Source: Chloroflexota bacterium (GTDB taxonomy: Bacteria; Chloroflexota; Anaerolineae; Anaerolineales; Anaerolineaceae). Taken from it: a stretch of DNA of 64,000 bases. The notes beneath the pieces were generated by a model. It was not told where the DNA came from, ran no database searches, and saw only the letters and a program-made list of their open reading frames with translations. Positions 8,965-16,995 of the stretch are shown in pieces (within the stretch, counting starts at the first letter, position 1; the number at the start of each line of letters is the position of its first letter). The position numbers and the translations under genes were made by a program. Where the stretch lies: positions 23,160-87,159 of the forward strand of contig WOUT01000005.1 in the NCBI GenBank assembly GCA_009773005.1, read 5' to 3'.

Positions 8965-8984
8965 TTGTCATTACAGGATAACAT
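8965..8984 (-). promoter_or_regulatory. Predicted GntR operator, copy 2 (divergent isomerase operon)
   Basis: TTGTCATTACAGGATAACAT matches the gntR operator core at 16 of 20 positions, with half-sites TGTCAT and ATAACA. It starts 1 bp after the -10 box of the minus-strand promoter, the same arrangement as in the other two copies. Confidence 0.75.
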
Positions 8985-8985
8985 T

Positions 8986-9014
8986 ATTATAACGATGAGC
9001 TCCTTATATTTCAA
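8986..9014 (-). promoter_or_regulatory. Sigma70-type promoter of the isomerase-dehydrogenase operon
   Basis: On the minus strand TTGAAA (9014-9009) and TATAAT (8991-8986) are separated by 17 bp. The predicted start of transcription lies inside operator copy 2, about 140 nt before the first gene. Confidence 0.7.
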
Positions 9015-9120
9015 GAGATTTAAGATTACTAAATCAGAGATTGTAATGAAATAGACTGGGGTAAATTTATATGAAATTCTTAACCAATTTTCTAATCCTG
9101 TTTTTTTTAAGATTATTCTA

Positions 9121-9149
9121 TTGACAGGTTGGGTAGTTTTTCCTATAAT
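9121..9149 (+). promoter_or_regulatory. Consensus sigma70 promoter of gntR and the 15-kb plus-strand unit
   Basis: TTGACA at 9121-9126 and TATAAT at 9144-9149 with a 17-bp spacer: a perfect consensus promoter. Its position shows that the regulator must start downstream at 9205 rather than at 9121. A strong core promoter fits control by repression. Confidence 0.85.
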
Positions 9150-9151
9150 AA

Positions 9152-9173
9152 GTTGTAATAACAGGATTACAAC
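9152..9173 (+). promoter_or_regulatory. Predicted GntR operator, copy 1 (autoregulatory)
   Basis: Perfect inverted repeat with 8-bp arms GTTGTAAT and ATTACAAC around the spacer AACAGG. It overlaps the expected +1. GntR-family dimers bind such short palindromes, and the gene begins 31 bp downstream, so autorepression is likely. Confidence 0.8.
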
Positions 9174-9204
9174 AAATCATCTTGAGTACCGGGGATGGAT
9201 ATAT

Positions 9205-10026
9205 ATGAATGGAACAATCAATTTCGAGAGTCACATTCCATATTACATACAATTAATGGACATCCTGAAAGAAAAGGTTCAGCAAAAAAATTGGCTTCCA
9301 GGCGATCAAATCCCGGGTGAACAAGACCTTTGCGAACTCTACAAGGTTAGCCGGACTGTTGTTCGGCAAGCCTTACGCGAATTGGAGCTTGAAGGAGTGG
9401 TCAATCGCCGAAAAGGCAAAGGCACCTTCATCTCCCTCCCAAAAATCAATGAGGGGCTTGTTCAAAAATTGACCGGTTTTTACCAGGACATGGTGGAACG
9501 CGGTTTCAAGCCCGTTACAAAGGTGCTTCACCAAACAGTCATCCCTTCAAATGAAAAAGTGGCGCGTTTTCTCAGCATCAAACCGGGCGAAAAAGTGATC
9601 GATATTCAACGACTAAGGTTTATCAATGAAGAGCCCATCCAATTGGTTACAACCTACATTCCATTTGAAGTTTGCCCTGCTCTTGCAAACGTTGATTTGA
9701 CCAACCGCTCTTTGTATGAATATTTAGAAAAAGAACGCGGTGTATTTATTGCAAAAGGACGCCGATACATTGAAGCTGTTCTCGCAAACGAGACTGAAGC
9801 TGCGCTTCTTGGCATCGACCGTGGGGACCCCCTGTTGATGCTCGATAGTATCAGTTTTTCAGAAAATGGTCTGCCTGTTGAGTATTACCATGCATTACAT
9901 CGCGGAGACCGGACTCGCTTTGAAGTCGAATTGCTAAGGTTGCGGGAAACTGACTCAAAAACCGTGGAACTTGGACCGAATTTTTCAGGCGCACCGAAGA
10001 TCCTTTCAAAGGATGAAGTTTCTTAA
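9205..10026 (+). CDS. GntR family transcriptional regulator (HutC type, UTRA domain)
   Basis: 273 residues from the ATG at 9205. The N-terminal winged helix (about 10-78) includes the recognition region VSRTVVRQALRELELEG and wing GKGTFI. A UTRA ligand-binding domain follows, with the typical phrases VIDIQRLRFINEEPIQL and DSISFSENGLPVEYYHALHRGDRTRF. UTRA proteins bind a small metabolite, often a sugar phosphate, which releases the repressor. Three near-identical palindromic sites at 5124, 8965 and 9152 are its likely targets, making it the local regulator of uptake, divergent and own operons. The effector is unknown. Confidence 0.93.
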   Translation: MNGTINFESHIPYYIQLMDILKEKVQQKNWLPGDQIPGEQDLCELYKVSRTVVRQALRELELEGVVNRRKGKGTFISLPKINEGLVQKLTGFYQDMVERGFKPVTKVLHQTVIPSNEKVARFLSIKPGEKVIDIQRLRFINEEPIQLVTTYIPFEVCPALANVDLTNRSLYEYLEKERGVFIAKGRRYIEAVLANETEAALLGIDRGDPLLMLDSISFSENGLPVEYYHALHRGDRTRFEVELLRLRETDSKTVELGPNFSGAPKILSKDEVS

Positions 10027-10081
10027 TTACAAGGTTCCGATTGGCATCCGTTTTTTTAGATTAAGCTTGTTGGAGACAATA

Positions 10082-11614
10082 ATGCAAAAGAGATACCTGA
10101 TCGGTGTTGACCTTGGAACAAGCAGTACCAAGGCTGCGCTCTATCAGATTGACGGAAAACTCATTTCTGATGCTTCAGTTGAAGTTCCACTCTTTTACCC
10201 GAAGCCCGGTGTCGTGGAACAGGAAAATGAAGATTTTTATACGTCAGCAGCCCAGACCGTGCGGAATTGCATTGAATCCAGTGGGGTTGAACCAAAAGAG
10301 ATTGCCGCAATTGCATTTGATTCACAAATGGCAGGGGTTGGATTAGTCGATGAAAATTTTCATCCAGTTGCCCGTTTTGATTCCTGGCTCGATATGCGTT
10401 GCCAACCCTATATTGAAATGGTTGATAAGGATTGCGGCGACCTTGTTACAAAATTGACTGGTTGCCCGCCAACTTGTGACCATGGATCAAAGATGCTGTG
10501 GTGGAAAAACGAACAACCGGAAATCTACCGCCGCACTGCAAAATTTGTTATGCCGGGAACTTATGTGGCTGGGCGAATGGCCGGGCTGAACTCCGATCAA
10601 GCGTTCATCGACTATACATACATTCATTTCTCCGGCTTCGCAGATGCTGAGCGCGGACAATGGTCTGATCAACTCTGTTCAAGGTTTGGTTTGGATATTC
10701 AAAAACTCCCCAAGATCGTTGAGCCCTGGCAAGGCGTTGGTGAAGTCACCGTGTCAGCTTCAAAAACATTTGGACTGGCTCCCGGAACGTTGATCGCTGC
10801 AGGCGCAGGCGATACTGCGGCAAACGCGTTGGGGGCTGGGATCGTCGAACCAGGAATGATCTTCGACGTTGCCGGAACAGCCGCAGTTCTTGCAGGATGC
10901 ACAGACAAATTTGTGGCGGATTCAAAGTTTAGGGCGCTTTTAACCATGCGCTCTGTTATCCCCGGGTTATGGAATCCGCTCGCTTATATCGGTGGCGGAG
11001 GTCTCGCGCTTCGCTGGTTCCGCGATCATTTTTTTAATACTTTGCATGGCAAAAAACTGACCAGTGATGAATCTCTATATTCCGAGATGCTCCACCTCGC
11101 AGAGGCAGTACCCGCTGGGTCAGACGGATTGTTCTTCTCACCACACCTGGGAGGCAGGATCTGTCCGTCCAATCCAAAAATGCGGGGGGCTTGGGTCGGT
11201 GTTTCATGGTCTCACTCCCAGGCTCATTTCTTCAGAGCTATCCTTGAAAGCGTTGCGTACGAATATGCCTATTACCTTCACATTCTTCGAGAATTGGTGC
11301 CGGATTTGAAACTTTTCGAAGCAAGAGTTGTGGGCGGAGGAGCAAAAGGGAAAACATGGAACCAGATCAAAGCCGACATTCTGGGTGTACCCTATCAACG
11401 ACTAGCCGGGAATGAATTTGGTACTTGGGGAGCTGCCATGATCGCAGGCAAGTCTGCTGGAGTTATCAATAATCTTGCAGAACATGCAAAAAAAACCGTT
11501 TTTCCAGAAGGAACCCCCTTTCACCCGGAGGAGAGTAATCATCAGATATATAAACCAATTATTGAGAAATACATTGAAATGCAGTCGATGCTAAATACTT
11601 TTTTTATTAATTGA
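10082..11614 (+). CDS. FGGY family carbohydrate kinase (xylulokinase-like), copy 1
   Basis: 510 residues from the ATG at 10082 (GGAGA upstream; the reading frame extends back into gntR but the phosphate loop begins at this Met). The N-terminal ATPase motif GVDLGTSSTKAALY, the second-domain motif GAGDTAANALGAG and a late ADENOSINE-type region VVGGGAKGKTWNQIKADI are all present. The substrate-loop phrase AFDSQMAG replaces the GQMHG of classical XylB, so the sugar is probably not plain D-xylulose. It would phosphorylate an intermediate in the cytoplasm before aldol cleavage. Confidence 0.88.
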   Translation: MQKRYLIGVDLGTSSTKAALYQIDGKLISDASVEVPLFYPKPGVVEQENEDFYTSAAQTVRNCIESSGVEPKEIAAIAFDSQMAGVGLVDENFHPVARFDSWLDMRCQPYIEMVDKDCGDLVTKLTGCPPTCDHGSKMLWWKNEQPEIYRRTAKFVMPGTYVAGRMAGLNSDQAFIDYTYIHFSGFADAERGQWSDQLCSRFGLDIQKLPKIVEPWQGVGEVTVSASKTFGLAPGTLIAAGAGDTAANALGAGIVEPGMIFDVAGTAAVLAGCTDKFVADSKFRALLTMRSVIPGLWNPLAYIGGGGLALRWFRDHFFNTLHGKKLTSDESLYSEMLHLAEAVPAGSDGLFFSPHLGGRICPSNPKMRGAWVGVSWSHSQAHFFRAILESVAYEYAYYLHILRELVPDLKLFEARVVGGGAKGKTWNQIKADILGVPYQRLAGNEFGTWGAAMIAGKSAGVINNLAEHAKKTVFPEGTPFHPEESNHQIYKPIIEKYIEMQSMLNTFFIN

Positions 11615-11649
11615 AAGCGATCTAGAGTAATCCACAACAGGAGAATTAA

Positions 11650-12687
11650 TTGAAAAGTCAAGTTCGGATTTGTATGTTCGGCGCAGGGCGTGTTGGAAAG
11701 AATCATTCCAAAGCGATCACACGGCATATCCCTGGCGGAAAGATCGTAGCGCTCGTTGACCCAATAGAAGCTGTCCGCAAAGAAACTGCTGTTGAATATG
11801 GTATTGAAAAGGGATTCGACACATTTGAACAAGCAGTGGAAGGGGCAGATTTTGATGCCGTTGTGATCACCACTCCCACACCCACTCATCTCCCCTTGGC
11901 TGCCCTGGCAGCGGAGTACGGAAAACATATCTTTCTTGAGAAACCTATGGCTTTGAATTTGCAGGAATGTGACCAGATTATCGAAGTCGTAAAGAAAAAC
12001 CACGTCCTTTTACAGGTTGGTTTTATGCGCAGGTTTGATCCTGAATTCGTTACCGCAGCACAACGCATTGAAGCCGGTGAGATTGGGCAGCCAATGATGA
12101 TCAAATCGAATACTCACGGACCAGGTCTACCACCTCCATGGGCACGCGACTTGCGCACCTCTAATGGAATGCTTGCAGAGGTGAACAGTCACGATTGGGA
12201 TACAGTGCGATGGTTGATGGGATCGAATCTCGAACGCGTCTATACAGAAGTTGCCAATTTCAAAGGTCCCGCCAATAATGTGGATACCCCTAATTTTTAC
12301 GACAATGTACTCGTTAATTGCAAGTTTGAAAGTGGCGGTTTAGGCTTGATCTCTGGTGTATGCCCATGCGGTTACGGATATGACGCCCGGGTGGAGATCA
12401 TTGGAGAAAAAGGGATCATGCAGCTAGGCACTCTTGAAGGACAAGCGGTTGTCGTTTGCACAAACCGTGATCAGGGCTTGATCAGACCTATCGTGCGTAC
12501 CTGGCCGGAGCGGTTTGCATGGGCCTATATTTATGAACTCGAACACTTCGTTCAATGTATTCAGACAGATTCAACTCCGCGAGCCGGGGGGAGTGAAGGC
12601 CGGTGGGCAGTCGCGGGGGTTCTCGCTGGAACAAAATCATTCCTGGAACAACGTCCAGTTTATCTGAAAGAAATTATTGGTGAATGA
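11650..12687 (+). CDS. Gfo/Idh/MocA family oxidoreductase (inositol 2-dehydrogenase-like)
   Basis: 345 residues with a TTG start at 11650, 5 bp after AGGAGA. Rossmann motif MFGAGRVGKNHSKAI at the N-terminus, EKP motif in IFLEKPMALN and catalytic-region NSHDWDTVRWLMG, as in myo-inositol 2-dehydrogenases. Length is typical. It probably oxidises a sugar or cyclitol hydroxyl with NAD+. It is the third gene of the plus-strand operon, between an FGGY kinase and a zinc dehydrogenase; its stop is 22 bp before the next start. Confidence 0.88.
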   Translation: MKSQVRICMFGAGRVGKNHSKAITRHIPGGKIVALVDPIEAVRKETAVEYGIEKGFDTFEQAVEGADFDAVVITTPTPTHLPLAALAAEYGKHIFLEKPMALNLQECDQIIEVVKKNHVLLQVGFMRRFDPEFVTAAQRIEAGEIGQPMMIKSNTHGPGLPPPWARDLRTSNGMLAEVNSHDWDTVRWLMGSNLERVYTEVANFKGPANNVDTPNFYDNVLVNCKFESGGLGLISGVCPCGYGYDARVEIIGEKGIMQLGTLEGQAVVVCTNRDQGLIRPIVRTWPERFAWAYIYELEHFVQCIQTDSTPRAGGSEGRWAVAGVLAGTKSFLEQRPVYLKEIIGE

Positions 12688-12709
12688 AGTTAAAGGCAAT
12701 GGAGGAAAA

Positions 12710-13753
12710 ATGTTAGCTGCCGTTTACCATGGTCCGAATGACATTCGGGTTGAGAATGTTCCGGTTCCAAAAATTGGCAAAGGAGAATTACTCGTCAAGG
12801 TACTCAGCGCGAGTATTTGCGGAACCGATTTACGGATTTTTCATGGAAGTCATAGAATGTATACGCCTGGGACGATTCGCATTCCAGGGCACGAAGTGGT
12901 TGGTACAATCGCGGAAGCAGGCGCAGAAGTTAACAATTATACGATTGGTCAGCGTGTGTTTTGCGCGCCAAATACCGGCTGCGGTCGCTGTCTGCAATGT
13001 GTCACCGGCGATAATAATTTATGCGCTAGTTATGACGCAATCGGCGTGACCTCAGATGGCGGTTTTGCAGAATATGTCCGTATTCCTGCCAACTCTGTTC
13101 AACAAGGCAATGTGATCCCTGTCAGCGAAACTATTGATCCAGCTGTTGCTGCTTTGATGGAACCGTTTGCATGTGTACTCAGAGGACAGAACGCATTGTA
13201 CATAAAACCCGGTGAAGTTGTTTTAATCATCGGCGCAGGTCCAATTGGAGTGATGCATACCAAACTTGCCAAAGCACGCGGCGCAGGTCGCGTTATCGTT
13301 AGCGAACCCATCGCAGAGCGCGCTGCGCAAGTCAAACGGATGGGAGCTGACCGGGTGGTTGATCCTGCAACGGAAGACCTAAAATCAGTCCTTCTACAGG
13401 AAAGCCAGGGGCGTGGAGCAGATGTAATCATCGTAGCAGCGCCCGTCCATGTTGCCCAAGAAAGCGCTCTAGACCTCGCAGCCATTAGCGGAAGGATCAA
13501 CTTTTTTGGCGGTCTCCCCAAAGACCGTCCTACGATCAATTTTGATTCCAACCTGGTGCATTATAAAGAACTGGTGATCACGGCTACCACCGCTTGCAGC
13601 ACTGCCGATTGTTGGCAGGCAACTCAAATTATTAATTCCGGCTTGGTTGATCTTTCCGATGTTGTCAGTCAACGTTTTCCATTAAAAGATGCTGTAATGG
13701 CTTTTGCAGCTGCAGAAGATCGAAAATCATTAAAGATCATTTTGGAACCATAA
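12710..13753 (+). CDS. Zinc-dependent MDR alcohol/sugar dehydrogenase, copy 1
   Basis: 347 residues from the ATG at 12710, which has TGGAGG just upstream; an in-frame codon at 12677 would overlap the previous gene. The catalytic zinc site is C in ICGTDLR, HE in PGHEVVG and the later E of MEPFA. The structural zinc site is C-x2-C-x2-C-x7-C in GCGRCLQCVTGDNNLC. The NAD(P) Rossmann motif is IIGAGPIGVM. It resembles sorbitol/threonine dehydrogenases. Next to a lactonase-like gene, it could oxidise an aldose to a lactone or a polyol to a ketose. Confidence 0.9.
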   Translation: MLAAVYHGPNDIRVENVPVPKIGKGELLVKVLSASICGTDLRIFHGSHRMYTPGTIRIPGHEVVGTIAEAGAEVNNYTIGQRVFCAPNTGCGRCLQCVTGDNNLCASYDAIGVTSDGGFAEYVRIPANSVQQGNVIPVSETIDPAVAALMEPFACVLRGQNALYIKPGEVVLIIGAGPIGVMHTKLAKARGAGRVIVSEPIAERAAQVKRMGADRVVDPATEDLKSVLLQESQGRGADVIIVAAPVHVAQESALDLAAISGRINFFGGLPKDRPTINFDSNLVHYKELVITATTACSTADCWQATQIINSGLVDLSDVVSQRFPLKDAVMAFAAAEDRKSLKIILEP

Positions 13754-13758
13754 ATCAG

Positions 13759-14721
13759 ATGACATTTTTCCCTCCTCTCTCCGCTCCGCGCCCGGTAATT
13801 ACCGTCCAGGGTCCTGTTCCATACGAACGTCTGGGTATTACAGACGCTCATAGCCATATGTGGATAGAATCTGTTCCGGGCGCGGATCCAAGCGGACCAG
13901 TTATAGACCAATTCGACCCGATCCTCAAGGAATTGGCCGAGTATCGCGCAAAAGGTGGTCAAACCGTATTGGATTGTCAACCAGAAGGTTGTGGCCGGAA
14001 CGGGAACAGGTTATTAACACTTTCAAAGGACTCCAAGGTCAATATCATCGCGTGCACAGGTTTTCATCGCAAGAAATACTACCCTCAAAACCATTGGCTT
14101 TGGGGAGTGAGAGCTCAAAAAGTTTGCGATTTCTTGTGTTCCGAATTCGAGCATGGTCTTTATGAAACCTTGAATTTGTCGTCACCGGTCAAGGCTGGTT
14201 TTATCAAGATTGCCCTCGAATCTTCCTGGGCCGACTGCCCACAAGCAGCCTTGGAGGGTGCAGCCTTTGCTGCGGTCATATCGAAAGCGCTTATTGAGAT
14301 CCACACTGAAAAAGGCGCCCTGGCCGAGAAAGCATGCGTTTATTACACAGACCGGGGGGTGCTGCCCAACCAATTGGTCTTGTGCCACATGGACAAAAGG
14401 CCGGATGCAGGTCTTCATAAAGAACTAGCCCGTCTGGGGGTATTGCTTGAATACGACACTTTTTATAGACCCAAGTACAACCCGCAGACAAACCTTTGGC
14501 CGTTGATCGAATCTATGGTAAGCAACGGTTTTTCTGACCGGGTTGCTCTCGCGACGGACATGGCAGAGACTGAACTTTACCACTACATCGGGGGTGGTGC
14601 AGGTTTGGCAAGCTTGCCAGGAGAGATACAAAATCGACTTAATGAAAATGGATTCCCGGAAACCGCTTGCAAGCAGATGCTTGGTGGCAATATCGCCCGC
14701 CGTCTTGCCGGGATAAATTAA
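13759..14721 (+). CDS. Phosphotriesterase-like metal-dependent hydrolase (candidate sugar lactonase)
   Basis: 320-residue amidohydrolase-superfamily TIM barrel of the PTE family. Metal-site residues visible in order are H30 and H32 (DAHSHMW), K150 as the likely bridging lysine (GFIKIALE), H182 (EIHTEKG), H210 (LCHMDKRP) and D267 (ATDMAE). Many PTE homologues in sugar operons hydrolyse lactones of sugar acids. Together with the dehydrogenase 5 bp upstream and the KDPG-type aldolase downstream, a sugar to lactone to acid route is plausible, but no sugar-acid dehydratase is seen in the window. Confidence 0.82.
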   Translation: MTFFPPLSAPRPVITVQGPVPYERLGITDAHSHMWIESVPGADPSGPVIDQFDPILKELAEYRAKGGQTVLDCQPEGCGRNGNRLLTLSKDSKVNIIACTGFHRKKYYPQNHWLWGVRAQKVCDFLCSEFEHGLYETLNLSSPVKAGFIKIALESSWADCPQAALEGAAFAAVISKALIEIHTEKGALAEKACVYYTDRGVLPNQLVLCHMDKRPDAGLHKELARLGVLLEYDTFYRPKYNPQTNLWPLIESMVSNGFSDRVALATDMAETELYHYIGGGAGLASLPGEIQNRLNENGFPETACKQMLGGNIARRLAGIN

Positions 14722-14740
14722 ACAAATTTTGGAGAATGCA

Positions 14741-15313
14741 ATGACAGATCTTCCCTTTTCTTTCACGCTTCCCATGCCGCAGGTCATTCCTTCCAGAGTG
14801 GATAACCATATCGAAAGGCGGCTTTCCGAAATGCGTGGTCAATTCTTTGACCTGGAGATCTATGACAAGATGCTTGCGACAGAAGATCAATTGATCTATG
14901 AAGTCTATGAAATTAAACGCCCTGAAGTGGAAGGTGAGTTGCTAATGGGCGTCTCTGTAGTCCATCCCGGTCAAGTCGGAAAGGAATTCTTCATGACAAA
15001 AGGACATTTCCATTCCGTCCTTGCAACTTCAGAGATCTACTACTGTTTACGCGGCGAAGGCTACATGATGATGGAAACTCCCGAAGGAATCACTTCAATA
15101 GAACCTCTCTCCCCTGGAAAAGTTCTTTATGTACCTCCAAGGTGGGCTCATCGATCTGTGTGTACATCCCGTCTGGAAGACCTGGTCACTTTCTTCGCTT
15201 ACCCTGCAAATGCCGGCCATGATTATGGCACCATTGAACAAACCGGATTTAGAAAGTTAATTTTTGACGGTGTAAACGGTCCTGAAATCGTTGATAACCC
15301 ACGCTGCCATTAA
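14741..15313 (+). CDS. Cupin-type glucose-6-phosphate isomerase
   Basis: 190 residues from the ATG at 14741 (TTTTGGAG upstream). This is a single cupin domain of the archaeal-type phosphoglucose isomerase family (cPGI). The metal-binding motif TKGHFH gives H89 and H91, E98 lies in TSEIYYCLRGEG, and H137 in VPPRWAHRS. These match the conserved ligands of the family, which is unrelated to the classical PGI fold. It would interconvert glucose-6-phosphate and fructose-6-phosphate, or a related sugar phosphate made by this pathway; the context makes a special substrate possible. Confidence 0.85.
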   Translation: MTDLPFSFTLPMPQVIPSRVDNHIERRLSEMRGQFFDLEIYDKMLATEDQLIYEVYEIKRPEVEGELLMGVSVVHPGQVGKEFFMTKGHFHSVLATSEIYYCLRGEGYMMMETPEGITSIEPLSPGKVLYVPPRWAHRSVCTSRLEDLVTFFAYPANAGHDYGTIEQTGFRKLIFDGVNGPEIVDNPRCH

Positions 15314-15325
15314 TCCAGAGGATTT

Positions 15326-16291
15326 ATGAACCTGAAAGTATGCCGCTTACTTGTTACACCTACTTCTTATGGTAAGAATGATCCCCGGCTGAAAACTGAA
15401 TTGGAAGCGCAAGTTGGCGAAGTAATTTACAACCCGACTGGGAAACCGCTTTCTTCTGCCGACGTTGCACAGTTACTTCCAGGGATTGATGGATATATTG
15501 CAGGGTTGGATTGTATCGACGCAAACGCTTTAAGTGCCGCTGACCAACTTAAAGTAATCGCTCGCTACGGGGTTGGTGTTGACAATGTCGACCTGGTTGC
15601 AGCCCGTGAAAAAGGAATAATTGTAACCAATACACCCGGAGCAAATTCTGTTTCGGTTGCTGAACTGGCTCTTGGATTAATGCTTGCGGTAGCACGGAAT
15701 ATCCCCGAAGCCGTTGAGGCAGTACAACAAGGAAAATGGCCGCGTTATTCAGGGGTCAGTCTTGAGGGAAAAACCATCGGTATTTTGGGGCTTGGCGCTA
15801 TCGGCAAACAACTTGCCCGCCGACTCAGTGGTTTTGATTGCAAAATTTTAGCATTCGATCCTTTTACCGACACTGCATTTGCAAAGAACAATCATATTGA
15901 GCTTGCCACCTTGGAAGAAGTGATCAGGCAGGCTGATTTTGTCAGTTTGCATCTTCCACTCTTGCCCGAGACACGCGGTATTGTAAACGATACCTTTTTA
16001 TCCAAAATGAAAAAAGGATCGTTCCTGATCAACACTTCTCGCGGCGAAGTAGTTGATGAAGACGCATTATTGAGAGCGCTTCAACGTGGTCACCTCAAAG
16101 GGGCAGGGTTGGATGCCTTTACAATCGAACCTCCTGATCCCAAGAACCCTCTACTGGCTCTGTCGCAGGTGATTGCCACACCTCATCTGGGCGCGCAGAC
16201 AGATGGCGCCACAAGCAATATGGGTTGGCTTGCAATGAAAGATTGCCTGGCAGTGTTAAAAAACGAAAAACCTGACTTCAGGGTTGCCTAA
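15326..16291 (+). CDS. D-2-hydroxyacid dehydrogenase (phosphoglycerate dehydrogenase-like)
   Basis: 321 residues, ATG preceded by AGAGGA. The central NAD-binding motif is GILGLGAIGKQLARRL. The catalytic triad of the family appears as R in INTSRGEVVDEDAL, E in AFTIEPP and H in ATPHLGAQT. The substrate-binding loop YGVGVDNVD is also present. It lacks the C-terminal ACT domain of long SerA proteins. It could oxidise or reduce a C3-C4 hydroxyacid released by the aldolase encoded next, for example glycerate/hydroxypyruvate or D-lactate/pyruvate. Confidence 0.88.
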   Translation: MNLKVCRLLVTPTSYGKNDPRLKTELEAQVGEVIYNPTGKPLSSADVAQLLPGIDGYIAGLDCIDANALSAADQLKVIARYGVGVDNVDLVAAREKGIIVTNTPGANSVSVAELALGLMLAVARNIPEAVEAVQQGKWPRYSGVSLEGKTIGILGLGAIGKQLARRLSGFDCKILAFDPFTDTAFAKNNHIELATLEEVIRQADFVSLHLPLLPETRGIVNDTFLSKMKKGSFLINTSRGEVVDEDALLRALQRGHLKGAGLDAFTIEPPDPKNPLLALSQVIATPHLGAQTDGATSNMGWLAMKDCLAVLKNEKPDFRVA

Positions 16292-16328
16292 TATCATTGG
16301 TGTTGAGAGCCTATTTTTTGGAGAAAAC

Positions 16329-16973
16329 ATGAATAAAGCTGAAGTGTTGGAACAAGTTAAAGAACTGGGCGTGCTGGCTGTGATCCGCGGTCCTTCACGT
16401 GAATTAACTGTCAAAATGGTAGACGCGCTCGTTGCAGGTGGTATTTTAGGCATCGAGATCACCTATAGCACCCCCGGGGCTGAAGATGTGGTACGAACAC
16501 TCTCTTCTAAATTCGGCAGCAGAATTGTGCTTGGAATGGGAACTCTCACTAAACCGGAACAGGTCTTATCTGCCAAAGATGCTGGCGCGTGCTTTCTCGT
16601 CAGCCCGATTTGTGATGCAAACCTGCTCAAAGAAATGGTTTCAAGCGGATTATTGACCATGGCTGGCGCATTAACCCCCACCGAAGTTTTCCAGGCATAC
16701 AGCCTGGGTGCAGATGTCATAAAAATCTTCCCTGGTTCGCTGGGAGGGCCTGCCTATATTAAAGCTCTCAAAGGTCCCTTTCCTTACATCCCGATGATAC
16801 CGACAGGTGGAGTAAACGCCGGCAATGTGGCTGAATGGTTTTCTACCGGAGTTGTTGCTATAGGAGCAGGAAGCGAGCTTTGTCCGCCACAACTAGCAAA
16901 AGAAGGAAAATTTGATGAAATATCAGAACGAGCCGCTGAATTCGTACGGGTTGTAAAAACCTCAAGGATCTAA
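16329..16973 (+). CDS. 2-keto-3-deoxy-6-phosphogluconate / 4-hydroxy-2-oxoglutarate aldolase
   Basis: 214 residues from the ATG at 16329 (TTTTTGGAG upstream). A TIM-barrel class I aldolase with R20 (VIRGPS), E43 (GIEITYST), the phosphate/pyruvate region GMGTLT, and Schiff-base K132 in VIKIFPG followed by the PTGGV loop. It cleaves 2-keto-3-deoxy sugar acids to pyruvate and an aldehyde or aldehyde phosphate. Its presence argues for an Entner-Doudoroff-like branch; the dehydratase supplying its substrate is not in the window. The start lies 37 bp after the previous stop. Confidence 0.92.
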   Translation: MNKAEVLEQVKELGVLAVIRGPSRELTVKMVDALVAGGILGIEITYSTPGAEDVVRTLSSKFGSRIVLGMGTLTKPEQVLSAKDAGACFLVSPICDANLLKEMVSSGLLTMAGALTPTEVFQAYSLGADVIKIFPGSLGGPAYIKALKGPFPYIPMIPTGGVNAGNVAEWFSTGVVAIGAGSELCPPQLAKEGKFDEISERAAEFVRVVKTSRI

Positions 16974-16995
16974 AACCAATTACAGGAGCGCTAAT

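Noticed and set aside
9121..9204. Earlier start of the GntR regulator at 9121
   Set aside because: This stretch contains the consensus promoter and the operator; the wHTH domain starts after 9205.
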